Source: an uncultured Chloroflexota bacterium (GTDB lineage Bacteria > Chloroflexota > Anaerolineae > Anaerolineales > Villigracilaceae). Taken from it: DNA of 34,538 nt. The DNA is taken from contig CAIWRB010000058.1 in assembly GCA_903914955.1 (NCBI GenBank), positions 1 through 34,538 of the forward strand, read 5' to 3'. The translations under genes were made by a program, and so were the position numbers. Under the pieces are notes generated by a model. That model saw only the letters and a list, made by a program, of their open reading frames with translations, was not told where the DNA came from and did not search any database. Below are positions 23,781 through 31,733 of this stretch, in pieces (position 1 is the stretch's first letter; each line of letters opens with the position of its first letter).

Positions 23781-24479
23781 CTACGGCAAACCCAGGCGTT
23801 GACTTGCCTGACGGCATAAACTTACCCCATAACTTTCATACCAATCATTCAAGGCTGTACTGGAATTACTTCCATTTTGTGCGTCTTTATAGATAGGCGC
23901 GCCATATTGAACATATCTCTTCGTTTGAGCAGACCAACTCCATTCTGAGCGGCCAATGATGCCGATGCCGCCGTTATAACCAGCCATTGCCAGCCGCGCA
24001 TTTCCTCCACCGGTTGCTAGTGATTTGGTAAGATAGGCAAGTCCGCGCTCGGCGTTAGTATCTGGATTGTATGGATCATCCACCGCGTAAAAATGAAAAG
24101 GCATTACCTGGAAGAGTCCCATGGCGCCGGCACTTGACCTGGCACGCGGATCCCCACAGGATTCGATCTGCATAATGGTCGCAACCAGATTTGGGTCAAG
24201 TTGCGAAGCGGCCGCCCATCTTAAGATAGAGTCAGCCCAATAGTGTATTTCAATTCTAAAGATGGGAGAAATACTTGTCGACGCGGCAGGCTGCACATCT
24301 GCAAAAGATGGGATTACGGATGGACTTATATTCCAGGCAAATGACCCAAGAATTGCGCTGATGAAAATTACCGCGAGCGGCACGACCGTAAAACCAGACA
24401 AACAGCCGCTCGCCTGTTCCTGCGAGGTCGCGGCTGGTTGCTGGTAATTTTTTATTCGGCGAGCGCGGGGCATTTCCAT
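23781..24479 (-). CDS. Lytic transglycosylase (SLT domain), membrane-anchored
   Basis: A protein of 232 aa. A cytosolic N-terminus is followed by one membrane helix (about 29-50, FTVVPLAVIFISAILGSFAW). The SLT domain occupies about 85-185: the catalytic Glu is in IMQIESCGDPRA, followed by AGAMGLFQVMPFH and the AGYNGG motif. Such enzymes cleave peptidoglycan between MurNAc and GlcNAc, forming 1,6-anhydro ends. It lies 41 nt downstream of the membrane-protein gene on the same strand, so both are probably driven by the promoter at 25378-25406 that contains an SOS-box-like palindrome. The start is not supported by a strong ribosome site. Confidence 0.9.
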   Translation of the reverse strand: MEMPRARRIKNYQQPAATSQEQASGCLSGFTVVPLAVIFISAILGSFAWNISPSVIPSFADVQPAASTSISPIFRIEIHYWADSILRWAAASQLDPNLVATIMQIESCGDPRARSSAGAMGLFQVMPFHFYAVDDPYNPDTNAERGLAYLTKSLATGGGNARLAMAGYNGGIGIIGRSEWSWSAQTKRYVQYGAPIYKDAQNGSNSSTALNDWYESYGVSLCRQASQRLGLP

Positions 24480-24520
24480 ACTCTCTATTTTGGGTCATTC
24501 GAACCCGGCTCGAAATGATC

Positions 24521-25348
24521 TCAGGCGTCGTAGTGACTGGTGCTTTCAGTAGCACGTGCGTTGTAAGCGACAGCGTGATAAGTTGGTTCAGACGAAACAA
24601 ATGAACTTTGCTGAGAAGTTGTGGCTGGCTTAGGCGCAGGCCGAAACCCCGCGTTACTGGCAGCGTTTACAGGACGATTGATCTGGGATGCCGGACGCAA
24701 GATGGGCTGGTTGACAGGCTGATTGACCGAGCTTTGACCTTGATATGTAGCTGTAGCTTGACGCGGCTGCGGATTATTATTGTACGAACGTAGTGCCTGG
24801 TTTTGAGTAGCAGCAGGCGCAGTGGTAAATAAACGGTCACCTGCGAGTGAGAAGGTTCCAATGATCAGAAGACGTATAAGCCAAACCATTGCGGCTATAA
24901 AGATCGGCACCACTTTGGTGAGAGTTGTGGCACTCATCACCGGGCTGCTTTGCAGATTAGCGTTATTTGAAATAGCAACTGCTACTCCCCACCAAGTGAG
25001 CGTGGCATTGAATCCGGCGGCCAACAGCCACGCGCCAAAGAGATAATATACTTCGGCGGGTTCGTCGCGGCCTTGTTCGGGAGTGAAGATGCGGGCGATG
25101 CCCGCGAAGTCTATTCCGCAAAAGGCGATCGCAAGAACTGTCGCCCAACGCATACCAGCGAAAGTCAGGTCACCGAGCATATCGTGCAAGGCAAACTGTG
25201 TTGTGCTAAAGTTGAAAATCTCGAAAGACAATAAGGCGCCAATGATCATCACTCCCCAGGCAGCGCCACGATTAAATTTTAGGTTGTGTGTTATTTTATA
25301 CCAGATCATTTTCAAACCATCGATCAGAGGATTACGTAAATTAGCCAT
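24521..25348 (-). CDS. Membrane protein with Gln/Asn/Pro-rich cytosolic or exported tail
   Basis: A protein of 275 aa. Residues 1-170 carry four or so hydrophobic segments (about 28-50, 63-82, 103-127 and 145-168: GAAWGVMIIGALLSFEIFNF, GMRWATVLAIAFCGIDFAGI, LFGAWLLAAGFNATLTWWGV, VVPIFIAAMVWLIRLLIIGT). Residues ~175-275 form a low-complexity tail rich in Gln, Asn, Ser, Pro and Ala. I do not recognise a family. AAGGAG lies 7 nt before ATG 25348. Its neighbour is a peptidoglycan-cleaving enzyme, and its promoter contains a LexA-like operator, which suggests a role in a DNA-damage or envelope response or in DNA transfer. This last point is inference. Confidence 0.75.
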   Translation of the reverse strand: MANLRNPLIDGLKMIWYKITHNLKFNRGAAWGVMIIGALLSFEIFNFSTTQFALHDMLGDLTFAGMRWATVLAIAFCGIDFAGIARIFTPEQGRDEPAEVYYLFGAWLLAAGFNATLTWWGVAVAISNNANLQSSPVMSATTLTKVVPIFIAAMVWLIRLLIIGTFSLAGDRLFTTAPAATQNQALRSYNNNPQPRQATATYQGQSSVNQPVNQPILRPASQINRPVNAASNAGFRPAPKPATTSQQSSFVSSEPTYHAVAYNARATESTSHYDA

Positions 25349-25374
25349 TTTGATCTCCTTGTTTATTGAGTTGC

Positions 25375-25406
25375 GACATTTTAGAACATGTGTTCTAAAA
25401 TGTCAA
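25375..25406 (-). promoter_or_regulatory. Promoter with embedded LexA/SOS-box-like palindrome
   Basis: On the minus strand the promoter is TTGACA (25406-25401), a 17-nt spacer and TAAAAT (25383-25378), 29 nt before ATG 25348. The spacer is part of a perfect inverted repeat: arms GACATTTTAGAACA (25375-25388) and TGTTCTAAAATGTC (25391-25404) around a 2-nt centre. The core GAACATGTGTTC fits the GAACnnnnGTTC pattern known for LexA boxes of Gram-positive bacteria and relatives. Placement between -35 and -10 is that of a repressor operator. Confidence 0.75.
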
Positions 25407-25596
25407 GGATTTTAGATAACCAAAATAATAAGTGGAATCAACGCTTCGTTATTTATTGACTCATCCTCCCATTCCCAATTACACTTACAAAAAATTATAC
25501 ACCGATGCCACCTCCCTCAAATACGACATGTAAACCATTATGCTTTCAGTTCTCGTATTTGGGGGAAGACCGGTGGATGCCGAAAATGGAGACCCA

Positions 25597-27012
25597 ATGA
25601 TTTTCTCAAATACGCCGCGCCCTGAAACTTTGAAATCTCTGGCAGATGTAAAACTCATGCCTTTCTGGTTGGACGACCCGACCAAGCCCGAGCCTGCTTC
25701 TGCGTTAACTGAAAATATCAAAGCGGATTTAGTTGTCATCGGCGCAGGCTTTACTGGTTTATGGACAGCACTGACAGCTAAACAGGCTGACCCTGCGCGG
25801 GATGTGGTTCTGCTCGAAGCGGGCGAAACGGGTTGCGGCGCAAGCGGGCGCAATGGCGGATTCGTTGCATCGTCGCTGACCCATTCATTTCAAAATGGAT
25901 TGAACCGCTGGCCGAAGGAACTCAAGAAACTTGTCGAGTTGGGCCATAAGAATTTAGATGGCATCGAAGAAACGATCAAGCAATTTAACATTGACTGCGA
26001 CTTCATCCGCTCAGGCGAGATCAATGTGGCCAATGAAGAATATCAAATTGAGGAATTACGCGAAGAAGCTGAACACTCCGCTCAATACGGGGAGCATATT
26101 CAATTTCTAGATAGACACCAAATGCGGACAATAGCCAACTCGCCCACTTACCTTGCGGGGATTATCGATCATTCAGTAGCGATGGTCAATCCAGCCCAGC
26201 TGGCATGGGGATTAAGAAGAGCATGCCTTGAAGTTGGCGTCCGCTTGTTTGAGGGCACGGCGGTCACAGCATTGGAAGAGAAGCGAGATTCCGTCGTTGT
26301 CAAAACGAGTTATGGGCAAGTTGAATCCAAAAAAGTTGCACTCGCTACAAATGCTTTCCGACCTTTGCTAAAACATCTTTCGTTTTATGTCGTGCCCGTT
26401 TATGATTACGTCTTGATGACCGAGCCGCTTTCCATAAACCAGCGCACCGCGATCGGCTGGGATGGGCGGGAGGGATTGAGCGACAACGGGAATCAATTCC
26501 ACTACTATCGCACTTCTGCGGATGGACGGATTCTATGGGGCGGATTCGACGCCATCTATTATCGAAATAATAAAGTGGCTCCGCATCTGGAGAATCGCCC
26601 CGAATCCTTCGCCCGATTGGCTGAGCACTTCTTCCAAACATTTCCCCAGCTGACGGGACTGCGCTTCACGCACGCCTGGGGCGGCGTGATCGATACCTGC
26701 TCACGTTACACCGCCTTTTGGGGCAAAGGCTATCATGGCAAAGTTGTGTATGTTATGGGATACACTGGTCTCGGCGTCGGCGCATCGCGTTTCGGCGCAC
26801 AAGTGATGCTGGATTTACTTGACGATAAAAAGACCGAATGCACCGAATTGCAAATGGTGAAATCAAAACCATTCCCATTCCCGCCTGAACCATTTCGCTC
26901 GCCAATTGTCAACTTCACAAGATGGTCCCTCAACCGCGCGGATGATAATGGGGGAAAGCGAAATTTATGGTTGAAGATTTTGGATGCGCTGGGTTTAGGA
27001 TTTGATTCTTAA
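25597..27012 (+). CDS. FAD-dependent oxidoreductase (DAO family)
   Basis: A protein of 471 aa. ATG 25597 is preferred because GGAG lies about 6 nt upstream; an in-frame ATG at 25540 would add 19 residues. The FAD-binding Rossmann motif is VVIGAGFTGLWTAL (about 45-58), followed by LLEAGETGCGASGRNGGFV, the pattern of D-amino-acid oxidase-type enzymes such as PuuB, OrdL and glycine or gamma-glutamylputrescine oxidases. The C-terminal part has HAWGGVIDTCSRYTAFWG and the flavin-closing GYTGLGVGASRFGAQ. It probably oxidises an amine or amino acid; the substrate is unknown. No ring-fission or transport partner is beside it, and a hairpin starts right after the stop. Confidence 0.88.
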   Translation: MIFSNTPRPETLKSLADVKLMPFWLDDPTKPEPASALTENIKADLVVIGAGFTGLWTALTAKQADPARDVVLLEAGETGCGASGRNGGFVASSLTHSFQNGLNRWPKELKKLVELGHKNLDGIEETIKQFNIDCDFIRSGEINVANEEYQIEELREEAEHSAQYGEHIQFLDRHQMRTIANSPTYLAGIIDHSVAMVNPAQLAWGLRRACLEVGVRLFEGTAVTALEEKRDSVVVKTSYGQVESKKVALATNAFRPLLKHLSFYVVPVYDYVLMTEPLSINQRTAIGWDGREGLSDNGNQFHYYRTSADGRILWGGFDAIYYRNNKVAPHLENRPESFARLAEHFFQTFPQLTGLRFTHAWGGVIDTCSRYTAFWGKGYHGKVVYVMGYTGLGVGASRFGAQVMLDLLDDKKTECTELQMVKSKPFPFPPEPFRSPIVNFTRWSLNRADDNGGKRNLWLKILDALGLGFDS

Positions 27013-27057
27013 GTAAAGAGGCCTCCGAGTTGTTGAAGAACTCGGAGGCCTCTTTAC
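27013..27057. terminator. Bidirectional terminator hairpin
   Basis: A perfect 19-bp inverted repeat starts at the base after the oxidoreductase stop: GTAAAGAGGCCTCCGAGTT (27013-27031), a 7-nt loop, and its complement (27039-27057). It ends 2 nt before the convergent chelatase stop, so it serves both genes. Confidence 0.88.
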
Positions 27058-27059
27058 AT

Positions 27060-28028
27060 TTACTTCTTCACGGGCTTCGACATCTCATCTCTAACCGTGT
27101 TATACAAACTTTCCGCTTTCAGATCACTCAGCGAATAGCACGGTGCTTTGAGATGGTCGGCGAGTTGCTGCGCGAGTCCCTGATCAAAGGCGGCGTGTTC
27201 CATGTTTATCACCACGGAACGGGTCTTTTCCTGCGCGATCATCTCCGCAAATTTGAAACCCTCTTCCTGAGGCGGTAATGTTCCAATGGACACATTGCCT
27301 GCGCCGTCAGTTAGCACGATCAGGAGCGGCTCCACATCAGGATGAATATGTTTTTCATGCGTCAGCACATCATGCGCCATGAACAACCCCGCCGAGAGCG
27401 GAGTCTTGCCACCGACGGGAATATCCATCAATGCGCGTTGTGCAAGTTGAATTGAGTTGGTGGGGGATAATACTAAAGTGGCGCGATCTTTCTGGAAGAC
27501 AATCAGTCCCACGCGGTCACGGCGTTGATAGGCATCCGTCAACAATGAGAGTATCGCGCCCTTCGTGGCATTCATTCGTTCGGCAACTGCCATAGACCAT
27601 GAAGCATCCACAAGGAACAACACCAAATTCGCAACACGTTTCACGCGGATCTTGCGCTGCAAATCACTTCTCTTGATCGAGAAAGCGAGTTTCTTACGTT
27701 CCTCCACGCGTTGAATTTGAAAAGGCGCGGCGGCACGAAATGAGGCGTCGAAAGCAATGTCCGTCAAGTTATCCCCTGCAGGACGCGACTTAATATAGCG
27801 GCCATGTTTGCGATCCGTTTTTGTGAGTGAACGTCGCCCTGATTTTTGGCGGGTTAATTTATCGAGCGGGGTGTTGAGTTTACGCGGCTGGAAGGTCTCG
27901 CCTGCTTTTACTTTTTGTCCGCCGTCCCACCAATTCGCATTGGAGCTTGCGAAAACTTCCTGCTGCTGCATCGGCTCGGGGTTGCCCTGCTGCGGACCTT
28001 CCTGCTGTTCATCTTCGAGTTTTAAGTT
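27060..28028 (-). CDS. VWA-domain half of a BchD/ChlD-like chelatase subunit
   Basis: From the frameshift point this frame encodes 322 aa. An ATG at 27971 exists but has no ribosome site, while the frame is open back to the A9 tract (28027-28035). The first ~20 codons are acidic and Gln/Pro-rich, continuing the linker of the upstream ATPase. Then come a basic segment and a von Willebrand A domain with the MIDAS motif DASWSMA (D122, S124, S126 counted from 27971) and later GGKTPLSAG and LTDGAGN. In magnesium and cobalt chelatases the D subunit has exactly AAA+, acidic linker, VWA. It binds the AAA+ ring and the large catalytic subunit, which is not in this window. The metal and tetrapyrrole substrate are unknown. 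Confidence 0.85.
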   Translation of the reverse strand, partial: NLKLEDEQQEGPQQGNPEPMQQQEVFASSNANWWDGGQKVKAGETFQPRKLNTPLDKLTRQKSGRRSLTKTDRKHGRYIKSRPAGDNLTDIAFDASFRAAAPFQIQRVEERKKLAFSIKRSDLQRKIRVKRVANLVLFLVDASWSMAVAERMNATKGAILSLLTDAYQRRDRVGLIVFQKDRATLVLSPTNSIQLAQRALMDIPVGGKTPLSAGLFMAHDVLTHEKHIHPDVEPLLIVLTDGAGNVSIGTLPPQEEGFKFAEMIAQEKTRSVVINMEHAAFDQGLAQQLADHLKAPCYSLSDLKAESLYNTVRDEMSKPVKK

Positions 28029-29122
28029 TTTTTTTCCTCGCCTTCGCCATCCTGCTTGCTTTCAGATTCATCATCCGATTCGCTTGGCATGGATTGACCA
28101 GCCAACTGCTCGATGCGTTCCTGCAACTGTTCGGTGGTCATCTCGGCTTGCTGGAAGGGCGTGCGTTTGATACGGTGCGGAAGCGCCAACTCTGCGGCCA
28201 GCGCGATATCGTGATCGTTGATCTTGGTGCGTCCTTCGAAGGCAGCTTCAGCGCGAGCGGCTTTTAGGATAACCAGATCTGCGCGGTGACCGTCTACATT
28301 AAGTGACGAAGTCAACGCTGCTATGGAGAGCAAGTCACGAGTGGTGTGTGTGACCTGGTCTACCAGTTCACGTCCACGCGCGATCTGCTGCGAAAGTTCA
28401 TCTTCTTTGACAAGCCAGAGTTTACGAAAGGCTTCAGAGTCGCGTTCATATAAAAGGTTGCGCTCCATTATGGTCACGCGCTGGCGCGCATCACGGATGC
28501 CGACAATGTCCACAGATAACGCGAAGCGATCCAGCAATTGGGGGCGGAGATCTCCTTCTTCAGGATTCATCGTCCCAACGAGAATGAAGCGGGCCGGGTG
28601 GGCAAACGAAATCCCCTCGCGTTCGACCGTGTTGACTCCCATCGCCGCTGAGTCGAGCAAAATATCCACAACGTGATCGTCGAGCAGATTCACTTCGTCA
28701 ATGTAAAGCAATCCGCGATTGGCGCTGGCGAGCACGCCAGGCTCAAAATGACGTTCGCCTTTTTGAATGGCTTTTTCAATATCGAGCGTACCGACCACGC
28801 GGTCTTCAGTTGCAGAGACAGGCAGATTAATGAACGGCGTTGCGCGTTCTGCGATGGGAAGATTCTTTGCGGCCGCAAAGCGTTCTTTGCATTCGGTACA
28901 CCACGTACCTGATTTATCCGGATCGCATCCGAAGCGGCAATCCTGAACGATCTTGACGTGAGGAAGCAGCGCGGCCAATGAACGGGCGGCTGTTGATTTT
29001 GCTGTACCGCGTTCGCCGCGGATCAATACGCCGCCGATACGGGTATCAACGGCATTGAGAATGAGTGCGCGTTTCATGCGCTCTTGTCCAACGATGGCTG
29101 TAAAGGGAAATATGGCAGGCAT
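28022..29122 (-). CDS. AAA+ ATPase half of a BchD/ChlD-like (or BchI-like) chelatase
   Basis: A protein of 366 aa. Walker A is GERGTAKST (36-44) and Walker B GLLYIDEVNLLD (137-148). Four cysteines between them (C62, C66, C75, C78) match the cysteine insertion of cobaltochelatase-type AAA+ subunits. Sensor-1 is VGTMNPEEGDLRPQLLDRF. The protein ends in an acidic linker (SESDDESESKQDGEGEEKK) and stops just after an A9 tract, whereas the VWA partner continues in the -1 frame. Read through a -1 shift, the product would be ~687 aa, the normal size of a full D subunit. A GGAG site lies 5-6 nt before ATG 29122. Insertion of metal into a tetrapyrrole, probably cobalt in corrin synthesis, is the family role. 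Confidence 0.88.
   Translation of the reverse strand: MPAIFPFTAIVGQERMKRALILNAVDTRIGGVLIRGERGTAKSTAARSLAALLPHVKIVQDCRFGCDPDKSGTWCTECKERFAAAKNLPIAERATPFINLPVSATEDRVVGTLDIEKAIQKGERHFEPGVLASANRGLLYIDEVNLLDDHVVDILLDSAAMGVNTVEREGISFAHPARFILVGTMNPEEGDLRPQLLDRFALSVDIVGIRDARQRVTIMERNLLYERDSEAFRKLWLVKEDELSQQIARGRELVDQVTHTTRDLLSIAALTSSLNVDGHRADLVILKAARAEAAFEGRTKINDHDIALAAELALPHRIKRTPFQQAEMTTEQLQERIEQLAGQSMPSESDDESESKQDGEGEEKKT
28026..28035 (-). other. A9-C frameshift site in the chelatase linker
   Basis: On the minus strand nine A residues followed by C span 28035-28026. In the ATPase frame the codons are GAA AAA AAA ACT TAA. Slipping back one base on AAA AAA gives AAC TTA AAA CTC GAA GAT GAA, which is the VWA frame, open without a stop. 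A purine-rich GGCGAGG precedes the tract. The alternative explanations are polymerase slippage, a real indel, or a read error. Confidence 0.7.
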
Positions 29123-29141
29123 TTGGTTACTCCAAGCCGTG

Positions 29142-29169
29142 ATTATACCGCCTGTTGCATAATTTACAA
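29142..29169 (-). promoter_or_regulatory. Promoter of the chelatase genes
   Basis: On the minus strand, TTGTAA (29169-29164), a 16-nt spacer and a perfect TATAAT (29147-29142) lie 19 nt before ATG 29122, with a GGAG ribosome site between. Confidence 0.65.
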
Positions 29170-29237
29170 ATCTGGTTAGGCACGTTTGAAGAAGGCCGCT
29201 TCATTGTCAATCAATAAAAAGTGCTTTAGTATCAGGG

Positions 29238-29266
29238 TTGTCAACTTTAGCATTCACTTGTATAAT
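29238..29266 (+). promoter_or_regulatory. Promoter of the S1-domain protein gene
   Basis: TTGTCA (29238-29243), a 17-nt spacer and a perfect TATAAT (29261-29266) lie 32 nt before the GTG start at 29299. It diverges from the chelatase promoter. Confidence 0.75.
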
Positions 29267-29298
29267 CCCGCTTACATTTCTGTAATTTGGAGTCACGC

Positions 29299-30591
29299 GT
29301 GATAGATGAAAATGAAACCCTTAGCGGGCAAGAGGCTGAGAATACCCAGGGAGAACACCCTAACAATCAAACAATGGAATCACTGCTTGAATCAGAATCT
29401 TTAAGCGTTGAATTGCCGCAGGTCGGCGAGATTCGCAAAGGTATGATCGCAAGTATTGGCGCAAGTCAGATTCTGATCAGTGTCGGCGCGAAGTCTGAAG
29501 GCGTTGTTGCTGGCCGTGAGTTGGAACAACTCACAGCCGAGGAACGTGCCGAGCTTAAAGTTGGGCAGGAAGTTAGTGTTTTTGTGCTAAATCCTGAAGA
29601 TCAAAACGGCAATGTCGTTTTGTCTTTCAAACGCGCGCAGGAAGAAATGTCGTGGGAAAACGTTGAGAAGATGATCACCGAAGAGACTGTGATCGATACA
29701 AAGATCATCGGTTTCAACAAAGGTGGTTTGATCGTCGCCGTAGGAAATCTACGCGGCTTCGTTCCTTCATCTCAGATCAGCGCAACACGCCGCGCACAAT
29801 CTTCAGGCGACACACCTGAGCAGCGCTGGCAAAAAATGGTTGGGCAGGCGATCTCCGTTCGCATTATTGAAGTGGACCGTGAACGCCGCCGACTCATTCT
29901 TTCTGAGCGTTCCACCAACACAGAGTCCCGTTCTTCCATGAAAGACCGCGTCATTAGTGAATTAGAAGAAGGCAAGACCTATACTGGTAAAGTCACGAGC
30001 CTGGCTGAGTTTGGCGCTTTCGTAAACATCAACGGCGCAGATGGTCTCGTTCATCTTTCCGAACTTTCATGGGATCGCCTCGCTCATCCCAAGGATTTGC
30101 TTGAAGTGGGTCAGGAAGTCAAAGTCAAAGTCATCAATATAGACCGCGAGAAAAAACGCATCGGCCTTTCCATGCGCGCTTTGCAGGATGATCCCTGGAA
30201 GAATCGCGTAGAGAAATTTAGCGTTGGTCAACTCGTCGAAGGTACGATCACCCGCCTGACAAAGTTTGGCGCGTTTGCCCGTCTTGAAGGCGATATCGAA
30301 GGTCTCATCCACATCTCTGAGTTAAGCGAGAATCGGGTTGAACATCCGAAAGAAGTTCTCAGAGAAGGCGAAACCAAAACATTGCGCGTCATCCGCATTG
30401 ACGGCGAACAACACCGCATCGGCCTCAGCCTTCGCAAAGTGGATTCAGCCGCCTTCGCCGACAAAGACTTCAAAATGCTCACTCAGGAATTTGGAGAGCA
30501 GGATGAAGAAATTGCAGACAATCCAGTACTCCCAGCCGATCCAGAAATCCCATCAGTCCCAGACTCTGAAGAGGAGAAGAAAGCAGAATAA
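29299..30591 (+). CDS. Four-domain S1 RNA-binding protein (ribosomal protein S1-like)
   Basis: A protein of 430 aa. GTG 29299 is chosen because GGAG lies 6 nt upstream; TTG 29287 is in frame but lacks a site. Four S1 OB-fold repeats lie at about 43-112, 130-205, 223-292 and 308-380. The last two are canonical (YTGKVTSLAEFGAFVNINGA then DGLVHLSELSW; EGTITRLTKFGAFARLEGDI then EGLIHISELS). The N- and C-termini are acidic and disordered. Four-domain forms are usual outside the Proteobacteria, where S1 has six. It should bind mRNA and help the 30S subunit start translation. This is notable here because several genes lack ribosome sites. It could also be a non-ribosomal S1-like regulator. Confidence 0.9.
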   Translation: MIDENETLSGQEAENTQGEHPNNQTMESLLESESLSVELPQVGEIRKGMIASIGASQILISVGAKSEGVVAGRELEQLTAEERAELKVGQEVSVFVLNPEDQNGNVVLSFKRAQEEMSWENVEKMITEETVIDTKIIGFNKGGLIVAVGNLRGFVPSSQISATRRAQSSGDTPEQRWQKMVGQAISVRIIEVDRERRRLILSERSTNTESRSSMKDRVISELEEGKTYTGKVTSLAEFGAFVNINGADGLVHLSELSWDRLAHPKDLLEVGQEVKVKVINIDREKKRIGLSMRALQDDPWKNRVEKFSVGQLVEGTITRLTKFGAFARLEGDIEGLIHISELSENRVEHPKEVLREGETKTLRVIRIDGEQHRIGLSLRKVDSAAFADKDFKMLTQEFGEQDEEIADNPVLPADPEIPSVPDSEEEKKAE

Positions 30592-30600
30592 AATCAACCA

Positions 30601-30622
30601 GAGCGCACCTTTCGGTGCGCTC
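30601..30622 (+). terminator. Terminator hairpin after the S1-type gene
   Basis: GAGCGCACC-TTTC-GGTGCGCTC forms a 9-bp perfect stem with a 4-nt loop, 9 nt after the stop and followed by TTCAATAAT. The short T tract makes termination partial at best, and the next gene starts 14 nt later. Confidence 0.7.
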
Positions 30623-30635
30623 TTCAATAATCCCT

Positions 30636-31733
30636 ATGCCAATCCTAGTTGACGGTCACGCAGACATTGCCTATAACATGCTGAAATACGGGCGCGATTA
30701 CACGCGTTCCGCCGCAGAAACACGCAAGCTCGAAATCGGTAGCGCAACCGTGTTAGATAATGAAGATGCGCTCCTCGGCTGGCCTGATTACCAGCGCGGT
30801 CAAGTGGCGGTGATCTTCTCAACCATTTACGCCACTCCCGCGCGCTGGAGCTCCAGCAAAAATAAATCACAAGTTTATAAAACATTTGACGAAGCCCATC
30901 AGTTGTACATGGAACAATTGATGACGTATCATCGCATGACTGATTACACACCGGATAAATTTCGATTGATCTCATCTTCCCGCGACTTAAACCTGATCCT
31001 CGAACATTGGAATTCTTCCAACTCTGACGGAAGCGGACATCCCGTCGGCATGGTGGTGCTCATGGAAGGCGCAGAGTGCATCCGCCACCCATCCGAATTG
31101 GAAGAGTGGCATGAACTTGGCGTACGATTGATCGGTCCCGCCTGGGTCGGTACCCGCTATTGTGGGGGCTGGAAAGAACCTGGCCCGCTCACAAAAGAGG
31201 GGCGTGAACTCTTATCTGCAATGGCCGATTACAATTTTACGCTTGACCTCAGTCACATGGATGAACAAGCCGCCGTGGAGGCACTCGATATTTATCGCGG
31301 ACCAATTGTCGGTACACATGCTAATTGCCTCGCCCTAATGCCGAACTCAAATTCAAATCGTCATTTTTCCGATCGCATTATTGAAGGCATAATAAAGCGC
31401 GATGGAGTTGTGGGCGTGGTTCCGTTTAACAGTTATCTAAAAGTGGGTTGGACGGTCGGCAAGAATGAACGGACTGAAGTACCGCTAGGCTTTGTTGCAG
31501 ATCACATTGACCACATCTGCCAGATCGCAGGGGATGCGCTTCACGCAGGTATTGGCTCAGATTTCGACGGTGGTTTTGGCGTACAGTCCATTCCGCCGGA
31601 AATTGATACAGTTGCAGACCTGCAAAATCTAGGCTCCTTATTCCAAACGCGCGGTTATTCTGAAACAGATATCGCGAATATATTCAGTGGGAATTGGCTG
31701 ACACGCCTTCAGAGGGATCTACCTTCCTCATGA
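30636..31733 (+). CDS. Membrane (renal-type) dipeptidase, peptidase family M19
   Basis: A protein of 365 aa starting at ATG 30636 (MPILVDGHADIAYNM); an in-frame GTG at 30615 lies inside the terminator hairpin. M19 zinc ligands are visible: HxD in DGHAD (residues 8 and 10), the bridging Glu in LMEGAECI, His in LDLSHMD and in GTHANC, and Asp in GIGSDFDGGFG. Family enzymes hydrolyse a wide range of dipeptides, including those with D-residues. The bacterial copies are usually cytosolic; no signal peptide is seen here. No clear ribosome site was found. The next gene overlaps the stop as ATGA. Confidence 0.92.
   Translation: MPILVDGHADIAYNMLKYGRDYTRSAAETRKLEIGSATVLDNEDALLGWPDYQRGQVAVIFSTIYATPARWSSSKNKSQVYKTFDEAHQLYMEQLMTYHRMTDYTPDKFRLISSSRDLNLILEHWNSSNSDGSGHPVGMVVLMEGAECIRHPSELEEWHELGVRLIGPAWVGTRYCGGWKEPGPLTKEGRELLSAMADYNFTLDLSHMDEQAAVEALDIYRGPIVGTHANCLALMPNSNSNRHFSDRIIEGIIKRDGVVGVVPFNSYLKVGWTVGKNERTEVPLGFVADHIDHICQIAGDALHAGIGSDFDGGFGVQSIPPEIDTVADLQNLGSLFQTRGYSETDIANIFSGNWLTRLQRDLPSS

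Noticed and set aside
27972-28021. Independent start of a separate VWA gene at ATG 27971
   Set aside because: No ribosome site, and the frame is open upstream with acidic linker residues that continue the ATPase tail, so a fused product fits better.
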